Part shown: positions 31,793 to 41,950 of the stretch, in pieces | Layout: the number at the start of each line of letters is the position of its first letter | How positions within the stretch are numbered: the first letter of the stretch is position 1 | Assembly (NCBI GenBank): GCA_035715725.1 | Contig: DASTKT010000017.1 | Location: forward strand, 1 to 64,000 | Length of the DNA: 64,000 nt | Direction: 5' to 3' | From: JADGGV01 sp035715725 | GTDB lineage: Bacteria; Gemmatimonadota; Gemmatimonadetes; Longimicrobiales; RSA9 | Notes under the pieces: model-generated | Seen by the model: only the letters and a program-made list of their open reading frames with translations | What the model was told of the DNA's origin: nothing | Databases searched by the model: none | Position numbers and translations under genes: made by a program

Positions 31793-34700
31793 CTACCGCG
31801 CGCTCACGACCTCGCGCGCCTTCGGCTCCAGCTCCTTCAGCTTCGCCTCGTAGAACTCGAGCCGCGTGCGCTGGTCGGCGCTGGGCGCGCCGACCCAATC
31901 GGAGACGTCCGCGTAGAGCCGCGCCAGCCGGCTCTGCAGCTCGAGCACCGGGTCGGCCACGGCCTTGACGCGGCGGGCGGCGTCCGGCGCGAGCGGCGCC
32001 GGCGGGGCGGCGCGGACGTCGTCGCCCGGCTCGTCCTCGTCGGACCGCGGCGCGGGCTCGCCGAGCGCGGCGCGGGCGCGCTCGGCCGCCGGCGCGATGC
32101 TCGAGGCCAGGAGCGTGGCGCCGCGGTACGCCTCGGCGATGCGGTCGAGGAGGGCGCTCCAGGCGACGCGCTCCTCCGGCGAGGGGCGGATGCGCGGGTC
32201 GTCGCGGACGTCGACGCGCTGCTCGTAGGGGCGGCCGTCCACGGTGAGCCGGACGGTGTAGGCGCCCGGCGCGACCCACGGACCCTCGGGGCGGCGGCGC
32301 GCGCCCGGGAGCGCCGGGAGGTCGTCGCGCCGGAGGTTCCAGACGACGCGGTTGATGCCGGCGGCGCGCTTCGGCCGCAGGTGCGCGACCTCGGCGCCGC
32401 CGGCGTCGAGCACCGCGAGCGCGACGGTGCCCGAGTCCCGCGCCGCGGCCAGCCAGTAGTCGATGGTGGCGCCGGCAGGCGGGTTCGCGCCGTGGAAGAT
32501 CATGTCGCCCGTGTGGGCCTTCTCGGCGTGGTAGCGGACCTGGGCCGCGGGCTGGATCGTGAAGAGGTGCGCGTCGGAGGCCAGCACCTCGGGCGTCAGC
32601 TCCTGGATGGCGTTCACGTGGTCGAGGATCCAGACGCCGCGGCCATGGCTGGCGAGCACGAGGTCGTTCTCGCGCGGGTGGATGACCAGGTCGTTGAACG
32701 CGACGACGGGCATGTTCGACTTGAGCTGCGTCCAGTGCGCGCCGCCGTCGAGCGAGACGAAGAGCCCGAGCTCGGCCGCCAGCCACAGCACGTTCGGGTT
32801 GCGCGGGTCCTCGCGCACCGTGCGGAGCACGCGGCCGGCCGGCAGGTCGCCGGTGACGGACGTCCAGCTCCGGCCGGCGTCCGTGGTGCGGTACAGGTAG
32901 TTGCCGTAGTCGTCGCTCCGGTAATTGTTGAAGACGACGTAGGCGGTGGCGGCGTCGCGGCGGGACGGCTCGATGCCGGAGACCCAGGCGCCCTTCGGCA
33001 GCTTCGGGAAGCGGGTGCGCAGCTCGGTGAACGTCTTCCCGCCGTCCCGCGAGACGCGGATGTCGCCATCGTCCGTGCCGACCCAGAGCACGCCCGCCTC
33101 GACCGGCGACTCGGCGATGATCGTCACCGTCGGGTAGTACGGCGCGCCGTCGTCGAGGGAGGGGACGGAGTCGTGCGGCGGGACGCCCATGATCTTCAGC
33201 GTGCGGCGGTCGACCCCGGTGGTCATGTCGCCCAGGTCGGTCCAGGTCTCGCCCTGGTCGACGCTCTTCCAGAGATGGTCGGTGCCGGCGTAGAGCGTGG
33301 CATGGTCGTGCGGGGAGACCAGGTAGGCGCCGTCCCAGTTGCCGGGCGCCATGGCGTTCAGCAGCTCCGGCTCGGGCGTCTTCGTGAACCACGCCTGGAA
33401 GTTGCGCCGCGCCTCGATGGCGCCGTGCGGGTCGCCGGGGCGGATGTCCTGCACCTGGCCGGTCTCGCGGTCCAGCTTGAGCAGCCCGAGGAACTGCGAC
33501 TCGGCGTAGACGGTGCGGCCGTCGACGGTGTCCGGGATCGAGAGGAAGCCGTCGCCGCCGCAGGTGCGCGTCCAGTCCTCGTTCAGCACGCCCTCGCGCC
33601 GGTACGTCGCGCTCGGGCCCATCCAGCAACCGTTGTCCTGCAGCCCGCCGTAGACGTTGTAGGGCGTATCGTTGTCGACGCGCACGTGGTACCACTGCGA
33701 GACGGGGAGCGAGGCGACGAAGAGCCAGGTGCGCGCGCGGTCCCAGGAGATGCCGATGCCGCCGTCGTCGCCCTTGATGACGTGACGCGAGTCCCGCGGG
33801 TCGACCCAGAGGATGCGGTCGTCGCCGTGGAGCGACTGGCGCGCGACCTTGAACGTCTTCCCGCCGTCGTCGCTGTAGGAGAAGGTGTTCTCCATGTAGA
33901 TGCGGCGGTCGTCGCCCGGGTCGACGAGGATCTGGCTGGCGTACATGGGGCGCGGGTTCCAGTCGCCCATGTGCGTCCAGCTCTCGCCGCGGTCCTCGGA
34001 GCGGAAGACGCCGGCGTCGGGCGCGCGCCGGACGTACGCCGTGGACGCGTTGTAGCGCCACCCCTTCTCGACCGAGACGTAGACGATGCGCGGGTCCTTG
34101 CGATAGATGCTGATGCCGATGCGCCCGTACTCGCCGGAGGGCAGTCCCTTCGTCAGCTTCCGCCACGTCTCGCCGCCGTCCGTGCTCTTCCAGAGCGCGC
34201 TCCCCGGGCCGCCGCCGTTGAAGCCGAACGGCGCGCGCCGCCGCTGGTAGCTGGCGGCGTACATCGTGTTCGGCTCCTGCGGGTCGATGGCGACGTCGAC
34301 GACGCCCGTGTTCTCGTCCACCGCCAGCACGCGCTTCCAGCTCTTGCCGCCGTCCGTCGTCTTGTAGAGGCCGCGCTCCGGGTTCGGGCCCCAGAGGTGC
34401 CCCATCCCGGCGACGAAGACGATGTCCGGGTTCGTCGGGTGGATCGCGATCCGGCCGATGTGACGCGTCTCCCGGAGGCCCATGTTCGTCCAGGTGCGGC
34501 CGCCGTCCGTGGACTTGTAGACGCCGTCGCCCCAGGAGTTGCTCTGCCGGCTGGCGCGCTCACCCGTGCCGACCCACACGATCGACGTGTCCGTCTGGCT
34601 CACCGCGATCGCGCCCACCGAGTGCGTGCCGCCGTCCGTGAACACCGGCGCGAACGTGACGCCGCCGTTCACGGTCTTCCAGACGCCGCCCGTGGCCGAG

Positions 34701-34909
34701 GCGGCGTAGAAGACGGCCGGATCCGTCTCCACCACCGCCAGGTCGACGATGCGGCCGCTCATGTTCGCCGGTCCGATGTTGCGCAGCTCGAGGCCGGCGA
34801 ACGTGGCCGGGGTGAGCGTGCGTTGCGCCGCCGCGGGCGCTGCGGCCGCGAGCAGCATCGGGATGGAGGCGACGAGGGCGTACGCGGCCCTCCGGCGGAG
34901 CGTCGTCAT
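31793..34909 (-). CDS. VPS10/sortilin-like Asp-box propeller protein
   Basis: A 1038-residue exported protein (signal to QRTLTP, about 29). It has a ten-bladed-type Asp-box propeller: STDGGRTWTNM, TTDGGKSW, STDGGETW, SEDRGESW, SDDGGKTF, SVDQGETW, SRDGGKTF, TTDAGRSW and SLDGGAHW. The Asp-box units run from about residue 70 to 730, as in sortilin/VPS10 and BNR hydrolase families. A C-terminal segment (about 770-900) is a beta sandwich, followed by a helical tail. No catalytic residues of sialidases are evident, so a binding role or an unknown hydrolase is possible. Many Gemmatimonadota encode paralogues. Confidence 0.9.
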   Translation of the reverse strand: MTTLRRRAAYALVASIPMLLAAAAPAAAQRTLTPATFAGLELRNIGPANMSGRIVDLAVVETDPAVFYAASATGGVWKTVNGGVTFAPVFTDGGTHSVGAIAVSQTDTSIVWVGTGERASRQSNSWGDGVYKSTDGGRTWTNMGLRETRHIGRIAIHPTNPDIVFVAGMGHLWGPNPERGLYKTTDGGKSWKRVLAVDENTGVVDVAIDPQEPNTMYAASYQRRRAPFGFNGGGPGSALWKSTDGGETWRKLTKGLPSGEYGRIGISIYRKDPRIVYVSVEKGWRYNASTAYVRRAPDAGVFRSEDRGESWTHMGDWNPRPMYASQILVDPGDDRRIYMENTFSYSDDGGKTFKVARQSLHGDDRILWVDPRDSRHVIKGDDGGIGISWDRARTWLFVASLPVSQWYHVRVDNDTPYNVYGGLQDNGCWMGPSATYRREGVLNEDWTRTCGGDGFLSIPDTVDGRTVYAESQFLGLLKLDRETGQVQDIRPGDPHGAIEARRNFQAWFTKTPEPELLNAMAPGNWDGAYLVSPHDHATLYAGTDHLWKSVDQGETWTDLGDMTTGVDRRTLKIMGVPPHDSVPSLDDGAPYYPTVTIIAESPVEAGVLWVGTDDGDIRVSRDGGKTFTELRTRFPKLPKGAWVSGIEPSRRDAATAYVVFNNYRSDDYGNYLYRTTDAGRSWTSVTGDLPAGRVLRTVREDPRNPNVLWLAAELGLFVSLDGGAHWTQLKSNMPVVAFNDLVIHPRENDLVLASHGRGVWILDHVNAIQELTPEVLASDAHLFTIQPAAQVRYHAEKAHTGDMIFHGANPPAGATIDYWLAAARDSGTVALAVLDAGGAEVAHLRPKRAAGINRVVWNLRRDDLPALPGARRRPEGPWVAPGAYTVRLTVDGRPYEQRVDVRDDPRIRPSPEERVAWSALLDRIAEAYRGATLLASSIAPAAERARAALGEPAPRSDEDEPGDDVRAAPPAPLAPDAARRVKAVADPVLELQSRLARLYADVSDWVGAPSADQRTRLEFYEAKLKELEPKAREVVSAR

Positions 34910-34990
34910 CGGGGTCCTCTGGCCGGCGGGGAGACGGTTCGGAGCGAGGCGATAGAGTGCCGTGCGGGCGCGGCGGAAGGCAAGGCCCGC

Positions 34991-36376
34991 TCAGGCCGGC
35001 CGGTCCGCCGGCTCGGGCACCGCGTCCCGGGCCGGCGGGCCGGCCCGCATGCCGCGGCGGAGCGCAAACCCGCCGATCGTGGCGGCGAGGAGCGAGGCGG
35101 TCAGGATGCCGACCTTCGCGGCGTCCAGGCCGGCGCCTTCCCCGAGCGCCAGCCCGGCGATGAAGAGCGACATCGTGAAGCCGATGCCGGCGAGCCAGCT
35201 GACGCCGCGCAGGTTGCGCCAGCTGACGCCGCCGGGGAGCGCGCCGAGGCGCAGGCGCACCGCGAGCCAGGAGAAGAGGAGGATCCCGATGGGCTTCCCG
35301 AACGTCAGGCCCAGGATGACGCCGAGCGTGACGGGGTGCCGGAACTCGTCGAGCCCGATCCCGTGCAGCGAGACGCCGGCATTGGCGAGCGCGAAGAGCG
35401 GGACGATGAAGAAGGCAACGAAGCCGTGGAGGTCGTGCTCGATGCGCTGGAGCGGCGCCTGCGCCTCCTCGCAGGCGGCCTCGACCGCCTGGATCGCCCA
35501 CTGCTGCTCCTCGTTCGAGGGCACGTCGTGGCCGCGCGCCTCGCCCGAGTGCTCGAACTCGTCGAGCGAGGCGCGGCTGCGCTCCAGGAACTCGCCGGGG
35601 TCGATGCGCGTGCGCGCCGGGACGGTCAGCGCGAGGAGCACGCCGGCGACGGTGGCGTGCACGCCGGACTCCAGCATGGCGGCCCAGAGGCCGAGGCCCA
35701 GGAGCGCGTACGGCATCGGCTTGCGGACCCCCAGCCGGTTCGCCGCCATGAGCACGACCAGGAACGCGCCGGCGAGGGCGAGCGCCCACCAGTGGATCTC
35801 GTGCGTATAGAAGACCGCGATGACGAGGACGGCGCCCAGATCGTCGGCGATGGCCAGCGCCGCCAGGAACACCTTGAGGCCGAGCGGCGCGCCCGGCGCC
35901 AGGAGCGCCAGCATCCCGAGCGCGAACGCGATGTCGGTGGCCATGGGGATCCCCCACCCCGCGGCCCCGGGCCCGCCGAGGTTCACCGCGGTGTAGATGA
36001 GCGCCGGCACCAGCATCCCGCCGAGCGCCGCGGCCGCCGGGAGCGCGGCGCGGCGGACGGACGCGAGCTCGCCGATCAGCAGCTCGCGCTTGATCTCGAG
36101 GCCGACGGAGAAGAAGAACACCGCCATCAGGCCGTCGTTGATCCAGTGCCCGAGCGACTCGGTCAGGCCGAAGCCCGGCGCGCCCACCGTCACCGGGGTT
36201 CGCCAGAGCTGGAAGTAGCTGTCCGCCCATGGGGAGTTGGCCCAGACCAGCGCCACGATCGTCGCGGCCAGGAGTACGAGACCGCCCGCCGACTCCATCG
36301 CCGCGAAGCGCTGGAACGGACCGAGGAGCCGCTCGATCGGTGTCGCCGTGCCCGCCGCCTGCGCTCGTGCCGCCAC
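34991..36376 (-). CDS. nhaA: Na+/H+ antiporter NhaA
   Basis: A 461-residue NhaA antiporter that expels Na+ in exchange for H+, important in salt and alkaline pH tolerance. The paired aspartates of the ion site are in LAALAIADDLGAVLVIAVFY. The TMD segments MATDIAFALGML and VSWLAGIGFTMSLFIAGLAL are conserved. The frame has no ATG at the right place. GTG at 36376-36374 follows a perfect-looking GGGAGGAGGA at 36390-36381 and gives the family N terminus. A soluble loop near 275-310 is acidic. Confidence 0.94.
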   Translation of the reverse strand: MAARAQAAGTATPIERLLGPFQRFAAMESAGGLVLLAATIVALVWANSPWADSYFQLWRTPVTVGAPGFGLTESLGHWINDGLMAVFFFSVGLEIKRELLIGELASVRRAALPAAAALGGMLVPALIYTAVNLGGPGAAGWGIPMATDIAFALGMLALLAPGAPLGLKVFLAALAIADDLGAVLVIAVFYTHEIHWWALALAGAFLVVLMAANRLGVRKPMPYALLGLGLWAAMLESGVHATVAGVLLALTVPARTRIDPGEFLERSRASLDEFEHSGEARGHDVPSNEEQQWAIQAVEAACEEAQAPLQRIEHDLHGFVAFFIVPLFALANAGVSLHGIGLDEFRHPVTLGVILGLTFGKPIGILLFSWLAVRLRLGALPGGVSWRNLRGVSWLAGIGFTMSLFIAGLALGEGAGLDAAKVGILTASLLAATIGGFALRRGMRAGPPARDAVPEPADRPA

Positions 36377-36669
36377 GCCATCCTCCTCCCGCGGTCTGTT
36401 CGCGGCGCCGGCGCCGGCGTCACGCGCCCCGGCCGCGTTGCGCGCCGCCGCCGGGGGCCGTCGCCGTGCGCCCCGGCGCCGGTCCGGCGCCCGGGTGCCT
36501 CGCGGCGCCCCGGCCCCGTGCGCTCCTACCCGCCGCCGCCGGCATCGTGCTGAGACTACGCTCGTCCCTGGCGCATCGCACGCCGCGGCCCCCTTTTCCC
36601 CACGGCGGTACGCATCATGAAGAATGGAGCCGCGGCACCACCGTGTCAGGCCCCACCGCGAGGAAAGCG

Positions 36670-39234
36670 ATGCAGCCCGACAACTCCTGGGAGACACTGG
36701 TCCGCGAGGTCGCTGCCACACTGGTCCCGGAGGAGCGCGTGGCCGTGGTCGAGTGGGCGGCGAAGGCGCCGCCCTCGGCCCGGAACCGCGATGCGCTCCT
36801 CGACCGCGCGGCGCTCGAGCGCTTCGGCCGCGCCGCGGCCATCTTCGGCGCGCGCTTCATCCCGGCGTCCCGCGTCCTGGAGCTCGGCGACGCCGAGGTC
36901 GAGGCGATGCTCGACGGCAAGCGCGTCACGCGGCCGGTCCGGCTTCCGCCCGTCCCGGTCCGGCGCTCCGGCTGGGACACCGTCCGCATGGCCGTCGGCG
37001 AGGACGGGCTCGCGCGCGCCCGCGAGATCGTCGAGGAGGCGCGCCGGGCCGCGCTCGAGGACGCGCAGGCGGGCTTCGCCGACGCCGCGCGCCGCCTCGA
37101 GACGCTCGCGGCCGCACTCCCCGAGGAGGAGCGGGAAGAGGCGCTCGAGGACGCCGAGCGGCGGCTCGTCAACCCGGCCAGCTCGCTGCGCAAGCTGGAG
37201 AAGCAGCTGCGCCAGCACGTGCTGCGCGAGTCCGTCTCCGGGCGGGCGGCGGAGATCGGAAAGATCGCGCCCGCCGTCCGCGTCGTCGACACCGGCGGCT
37301 CGGTGCGCTTCGAGGCGGAGCGCGAGGTGATGCTCGACGTGGCCGGCGAGCCGCTCGCCGTCCGCCTCGTCGCCACGCAGTTCGGCGGCGACCTGGAGCG
37401 CCTCTTCCTCACCGGCGACGCGCAGGCGTTCGTCGATGCGGTCATGCCGGTGCTCGACGCGGAGCTGGACCGGATGGCGGCGGCCGCCGAGCAGATGGCG
37501 CTCGACGTCGAGAGCTACGTCGAGAAGCGCAAGCAGTGGCCGCTCTACGATCTGGCCGCGCTCCGGCGCATCGTGCGCGAGGAGATCGAGCGCGCCGACC
37601 CGCTCGAGCCGGACTCCGTGCTGGAGCGGATCCGCGAGCGCACGCGCCGGCTCGACTTCGAGGCGCGCGAGCGGGCGTACGTCCGCGAGATGGTGCACGA
37701 GCGCCACCTCGTCGCCTACAAGGACTTCTTCCCGAAGGCGCGGCAGCTCGACCGCGAGCTGACGTTCTTCGTCGGACCGACGAACAGCGGCAAGACGTGG
37801 CATGCGCTGAATGCGCTCGCGGCGGAGGAGTCCGGCGTGTACCTGGCGCCGCTGCGGCTGCTCGCGCTCGAGGGGCAGGAGGAGATCGAGGCGCGCGGAC
37901 GGCGGGCGAGCTTCATCACCGGCGAGGAGCGCGACATCCGGCCCGGCGCGCGCTTCGTCGCCTCCACGATCGAGATGCTCAATCCGAACGAGGTCTACGA
38001 CGCGGCCGTCATCGACGAGGTGCAGCTCCTCACGGACGAGGACCGCGGCTGGGCCTGGTGCCAGGCGCTCGTCGGCGTGGCCGCGAAGCGGGTCTTCATG
38101 ACCGGCTCGCGCGATGTGGTCCCGCTCGTCCAGGCCATGGCCGAGTATCTCGACGAGCCGCTCGAGCTCGTGGAGCTCGAGCGCTTCACGCCGCTCGAGG
38201 CGCTCCCCGACGCGCAGCACCTCCGCCAGGTCGAGCCGGGCACGGCGATCATCGCGTTCTCCCGCCGCGATGTGCTCGGCCTCAAGGCGCAGCTCGAGCG
38301 GAAGTTCCGCGTGGCCGTGATCTACGGCAACCTCACGCCCGAGGTGCGACGCGAGGAGGCGCGCCGCTTCCGCTCCGGCGAGGCGCAGGTCCTCGTCGCC
38401 ACCGACGCCATCGCCATGGGGCTCAACCTCCCGATCAAGACGATCCTCTTCTCCACGCTGAAGAAGTGGAACGGCAAGGAGGAGGTGATCCTCACCCCCG
38501 CGGAGACGCTCCAGATCGGCGGGCGCGCCGGCCGCTACGGCAAGTACGAGGAAGGCTTCGTCGGCGCGCTCCGCCCCGAGGACGTGCGCCGCATCCAGCG
38601 CGTGCTCTCCGAGGGCTTCGTCCTCAAGGACCGGCCTCTCGAGACGCGCGTCCGCCCCGGCGCCGACCACGTCGAGCTCATCTCCAGCGGCCTCGACAGC
38701 GACAGCCTGGCGCGCACGCTCGAGACGTTCCAGCGCGGCATGACGTTCGACTCGCCCATGCTCAAGCCCGGCGTCACCGACGACATGCTCAAGCTCGCGC
38801 AGATCATGGACCGCCACCCCGAGCTGCCCATGGCCGAGCGGCTGAGCCTGGCCGCGGCGCCGATCGACACCCGCAGCCCGTCGATCGTGGACGCGTACAC
38901 CGAGTGGATGGACGCCTTCGCCCACGGCGAGCCGGTCGGCGTCCGGCCGCTGCCGCCGTGGTTCCGCAAGGCCGAGGTCGAGAGCGACCAGGAGCTCCAG
39001 GCCGCCGAGTACGAGGCCAAGAAGCTGACCGCCTACGCCTGGCTGGCCTACCGCTACCCGGACTATTTCCCGGACCTCGAGAAGGTCCAGAAGCAGCGCC
39101 GCGACCTCGACCGCTTCATCGAGCGCGGCCTCGCCCGCCGCAGCGCCGCGCGCCACTGCGCCGAGTGCGGCAAGCGTCTCCCGCCGCGCAGCCGCTACAC
39201 CACCTGCCGGGACTGCTTCCGCCGGACGGCGTGA
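36670..39234 (+). CDS. SUV3-like RNA helicase with C-terminal Cys4 motif
   Basis: An 854-residue superfamily 2 helicase. The N-terminal 365 residues are helical and acidic, with no recognised domain. The helicase core resembles mitochondrial SUV3: Walker A GPTNSGKTW at 369-377, APLRLLALE, ITGEERD, the DEVQ box at 449-452 (replacing DExH), ATDAIAMGLNLPI and IGGRAGRYG. The SUV3-type C-terminal helices follow. A final CAECGKRL...CRDC has Cys830, 833, 846 and 849, a likely zinc ribbon. The start has AGGA just upstream. SUV3 acts with an exoribonuclease in RNA decay; the partner is not here. Bacterial SUV3-like helicases are poorly studied. Confidence 0.88.
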   Translation: MQPDNSWETLVREVAATLVPEERVAVVEWAAKAPPSARNRDALLDRAALERFGRAAAIFGARFIPASRVLELGDAEVEAMLDGKRVTRPVRLPPVPVRRSGWDTVRMAVGEDGLARAREIVEEARRAALEDAQAGFADAARRLETLAAALPEEEREEALEDAERRLVNPASSLRKLEKQLRQHVLRESVSGRAAEIGKIAPAVRVVDTGGSVRFEAEREVMLDVAGEPLAVRLVATQFGGDLERLFLTGDAQAFVDAVMPVLDAELDRMAAAAEQMALDVESYVEKRKQWPLYDLAALRRIVREEIERADPLEPDSVLERIRERTRRLDFEARERAYVREMVHERHLVAYKDFFPKARQLDRELTFFVGPTNSGKTWHALNALAAEESGVYLAPLRLLALEGQEEIEARGRRASFITGEERDIRPGARFVASTIEMLNPNEVYDAAVIDEVQLLTDEDRGWAWCQALVGVAAKRVFMTGSRDVVPLVQAMAEYLDEPLELVELERFTPLEALPDAQHLRQVEPGTAIIAFSRRDVLGLKAQLERKFRVAVIYGNLTPEVRREEARRFRSGEAQVLVATDAIAMGLNLPIKTILFSTLKKWNGKEEVILTPAETLQIGGRAGRYGKYEEGFVGALRPEDVRRIQRVLSEGFVLKDRPLETRVRPGADHVELISSGLDSDSLARTLETFQRGMTFDSPMLKPGVTDDMLKLAQIMDRHPELPMAERLSLAAAPIDTRSPSIVDAYTEWMDAFAHGEPVGVRPLPPWFRKAEVESDQELQAAEYEAKKLTAYAWLAYRYPDYFPDLEKVQKQRRDLDRFIERGLARRSAARHCAECGKRLPPRSRYTTCRDCFRRTA

Positions 39235-39279
39235 GGCGGGCGGACGGCGGCCGGACGGCCTGAGCGAGGCGGCCCGCCG

Positions 39280-39321
39280 CCGGGCACGCGCGCCCCGCCG
39301 CCGGGCACGCGCGCCCCGCCG
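39280..39321. repeat. 21-bp tandem repeat
   Basis: CCGGGCACGCGCGCCCCGCC followed by G occurs twice in tandem (39280-39300 and 39301-39321) in the short gap between the helicase and the permease gene. It is noncoding and has no clear dyad. Confidence 0.8.
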
Positions 39322-39420
39322 CGCGCCGAAACCGGCGTTCGCCGCGGCGCGTACGGCCGCTCAGGGCCCGGTCGCCCGCCGCACCCGAACCCACTGCCGC
39401 CGTAGACTGGAGCGCGTCCC

Positions 39421-41808
39421 ATGGAGTCGTTCTTCCGCGACCTCCGTTACGCGGTTCGCTCGCTCGCCCGCAGCCCGGGGCTGGTCGCGGCCGCCGTCCT
39501 CTCGCTCGCCCTGGGCATCGGCGCGAACACGACGATCTTCAGCGCCATCGACGTCTTCATCTTCCGGCCGCTCCCCTACCCGCACGCGGAGCGGATCGTC
39601 AACGTCTGGACGACGAACGCGTCCCGCGGCTGGCAATGGGCCCCGGCATCCATGCCGGACGCGCTGGAGTGGCGCGCGCGCGCCCACACGCTGGACGTGG
39701 CGCCCTCCTATGGCGCCACGTTCAACATGGGCGGGGAGCGGCCCGAGCGCTTCGAGGGCGCCCGCGTCGGCTGGAACTACTTCCGCGTGCTCGGCGTGGC
39801 GCCCGCCATGGGGCGCATCTTCCTGCCGGAAGAGGAGACGAAGGGGCGCGACCGCGTCGTCGTCATCTCCAACGAGCTCTGGCGGCGGCGCTTCGCCGGC
39901 GACCCCGGCATCGTGGGACGGACGCTGCTCATCAACGGCGAGCGGCACACCGTGGTGGGCGTGATGCCGCCGGGGTTCCGGACCGTCGGCGAGAGCGACG
40001 TGTGGGCGCCGCTCGGGCTCGACGGCAAGGAGGCACGCGATACCCGCTACGTCCGCGCGATGGCGCGGCTGCGGCCCGGCAGCACCTTCGAGGCGGCTCA
40101 GGCCGAGATCGCCGGCGTCGCCAGCCAGCTCGCCGCCCAGTACCCGGAGGACCAGGGCAACGGCGCCCGCATCGTCACGCTGCGCGACGACCTCTACGAC
40201 GCCACGTTCCGGCGCGCCACCATGATCGTGAGCGCGGCCGTGCTCTTCGTGCTGCTCATCGCGTGCGCGAACGTCGCGAACCTGCTGCTGGCGCGCGCCG
40301 CGAGCCGGGAGAAGGAGATCGCGCTGCGCACCGCGCTCGGCGCCGGACGGCTGCGCCTGGCGCGGCAGTTCCTCATCGAGAGCTCGCTCCTCGGCCTCGC
40401 CGGCGGGGCGCTCGGCCTGCTCCTCTCCGTCTGGGGGATCCGCGGCCTCGTCGCCATCATGCCGCCCGAGTTCTTCGGCGTCGAGCGCATCGGCATCGAC
40501 GGCCGCGTGCTCGCGTTCACCATCGGGATCTCCCTGGCGGCCGGGCTCCTCTTCGGCACCGCGCCCGCCATCCAGGCCGCCTCGCCCAACCTCAAGGAAT
40601 CGCTCACCGAGGGCGGCCGCGGCGCCACCGTCGGCTTCCGCCGCGGGCGACTGCGTGCCGCCCTCGTCGTCACCGAGATCGCCCTGGCCCTCGTGCTGCT
40701 CGTCTCCGCCGGACTGCTCGTCAAGAGCTACCTCGGCATGCGCCGGACCGACCTCGGCTTCGAGCCCCGCCACGTGGTGACGTTCCGCGTCTCGCTGCCG
40801 CAGTCGACGTACGGCGACAGCACCCGCGCCATCGCCTTCTACGACCAGCTGCTCCAACGCGTCCGCGCGGTCCCCGGCGTCCAGGCCGCCGGCGCCTCCA
40901 CGACCCTGCCCATGCGGGGAAGCAACAGCTCCACGTACTGGATCGACGGCCAGCCGGAGCCGCCCGACGCGGAAAAATCGCTCGTCCCGTTCCGCGTCGT
41001 CACGCCCGGCTACCTGGAGGCGATGCGCATCCGCGTCGTCCGCGGACGCCCGCTCACCGACCAGGACCGCACCGGCGCCGCCCCCGTCCTGGTCGTCAAC
41101 GAGTCCTTCGCCCGGCGGCACTGGGCCGGCGGCGACCCCATCGGCCGACGCGTCGCCTTCACCGCCGGGGCCCGCGAGATCGTCGGCGTCGTCCGCGACA
41201 CCCGCGACTTCGGGCCCGACGACGACGCGCCCGCGGTCGTCTACCTGCCCGAGCTCCAGAGCGGCGCCCGCACGCTCAGCGTCGCCGTGCGCAGCGACCG
41301 CGACCCCGGCTCCCTCATCCCGGCGCTGCGCGCCGAGGTCCAGGCCCTCGACGCCGACCAGCCGATCTACGACGCCGGCACCATGGAGGAGATCGTCGTC
41401 CGCAGCATCGCCGGCGATACCATCATGGGACGGCTCCTCTCCCTCTTCGCCGGCATCGCCCTCGTCATGGCGGTCATGGGCGTGTACGGCGTCATGGCGT
41501 ACTCCGTCGCCCAGCGGACACGGGAGGTCGGCGTGCGCATGGCGCTCGGCGCCCAGCCCCGCGACATCGTCCGCCTCGTCCTGCGCCAGGGCACCTTCCT
41601 CGCCGGCCTCGGCATCCTCATCGGCCTGCTCGTCGCCGCCGGCGTCACCCGCCTCCTCGCCGCGTTCCTCCACGGCGTCAGCGCGTTCGACCCGCTCACG
41701 TTCGGCCTCGTCTCCGTGAGCCTGGCCGCCGCCGCGCTGCTGGCCAGCCTGCTCCCGGCGCGGCGCGCCACTCGCGTCGACCCGCTCGTCGCCCTGCAGA
41801 CGGAGTAG
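39421..41808 (+). CDS. ADOP-type FtsX/MacB permease
   Basis: A 795-residue protein of the acidobacterial duplicated orphan permease (ADOP) class: two tandem MacB-periplasmic plus FtsX units and no ATPase gene beside it. The N terminus (FFRDLRYAVRSLARSPGLV) is the ADOP start, then ALGIGANTTIFSAIDVFIFRP. The periplasmic domain (about 50-265) has WRRRFAGDPGIVGRTLLINGE. The FtsX helices include CANVANLLLARAASREKEIALRTALGAG near 290-315 and the second copy MGVYGVMAYSVAQRTREVGVRMALGAQPR near 690-720. The role is probably mechanotransmission of envelope substrates; the target is unknown. Confidence 0.9.
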   Translation: MESFFRDLRYAVRSLARSPGLVAAAVLSLALGIGANTTIFSAIDVFIFRPLPYPHAERIVNVWTTNASRGWQWAPASMPDALEWRARAHTLDVAPSYGATFNMGGERPERFEGARVGWNYFRVLGVAPAMGRIFLPEEETKGRDRVVVISNELWRRRFAGDPGIVGRTLLINGERHTVVGVMPPGFRTVGESDVWAPLGLDGKEARDTRYVRAMARLRPGSTFEAAQAEIAGVASQLAAQYPEDQGNGARIVTLRDDLYDATFRRATMIVSAAVLFVLLIACANVANLLLARAASREKEIALRTALGAGRLRLARQFLIESSLLGLAGGALGLLLSVWGIRGLVAIMPPEFFGVERIGIDGRVLAFTIGISLAAGLLFGTAPAIQAASPNLKESLTEGGRGATVGFRRGRLRAALVVTEIALALVLLVSAGLLVKSYLGMRRTDLGFEPRHVVTFRVSLPQSTYGDSTRAIAFYDQLLQRVRAVPGVQAAGASTTLPMRGSNSSTYWIDGQPEPPDAEKSLVPFRVVTPGYLEAMRIRVVRGRPLTDQDRTGAAPVLVVNESFARRHWAGGDPIGRRVAFTAGAREIVGVVRDTRDFGPDDDAPAVVYLPELQSGARTLSVAVRSDRDPGSLIPALRAEVQALDADQPIYDAGTMEEIVVRSIAGDTIMGRLLSLFAGIALVMAVMGVYGVMAYSVAQRTREVGVRMALGAQPRDIVRLVLRQGTFLAGLGILIGLLVAAGVTRLLAAFLHGVSAFDPLTFGLVSVSLAAAALLASLLPARRATRVDPLVALQTE

Positions 41809-41875
41809 CGCCGCGGCGCCGGCGCGGTCGGGCGCGCCCGCGGCGCCGGCGCGGTCCGGGGCGGCTGGTCTTCTC

Positions 41876-41910
41876 TTGACGTCCTCGCTATATTACCATC
41901 TGGTGAAACA
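41876..41910 (+). promoter_or_regulatory. trx-arsR promoter region with dyad
   Basis: TATATT (41889-41894) is a good -10 sequence in an otherwise GC-rich gap. TTGAC (41876-41880) lies only seven nt before it, so a separate weak -35 or an extended -10 is implied. Immediately downstream ACCA-TC-TGGT (41895-41904) is a short dyad in TTACCATCTGGTGA that could bind the ArsR regulator encoded two genes later. Confidence 0.5.
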
Positions 41911-41950
41911 GGAATGGACGGCGGCACGCCTGCCGCGACGAGGAGAGAGC

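Noticed and set aside
32381..36553. A 1,390-codon open frame on the plus strand
   Set aside because: It lies antisense to the VPS10-like and NhaA genes, whose families are clear. Its translation is Asp/Glu/Arg/Val-rich low complexity typical of high-GC antisense frames.
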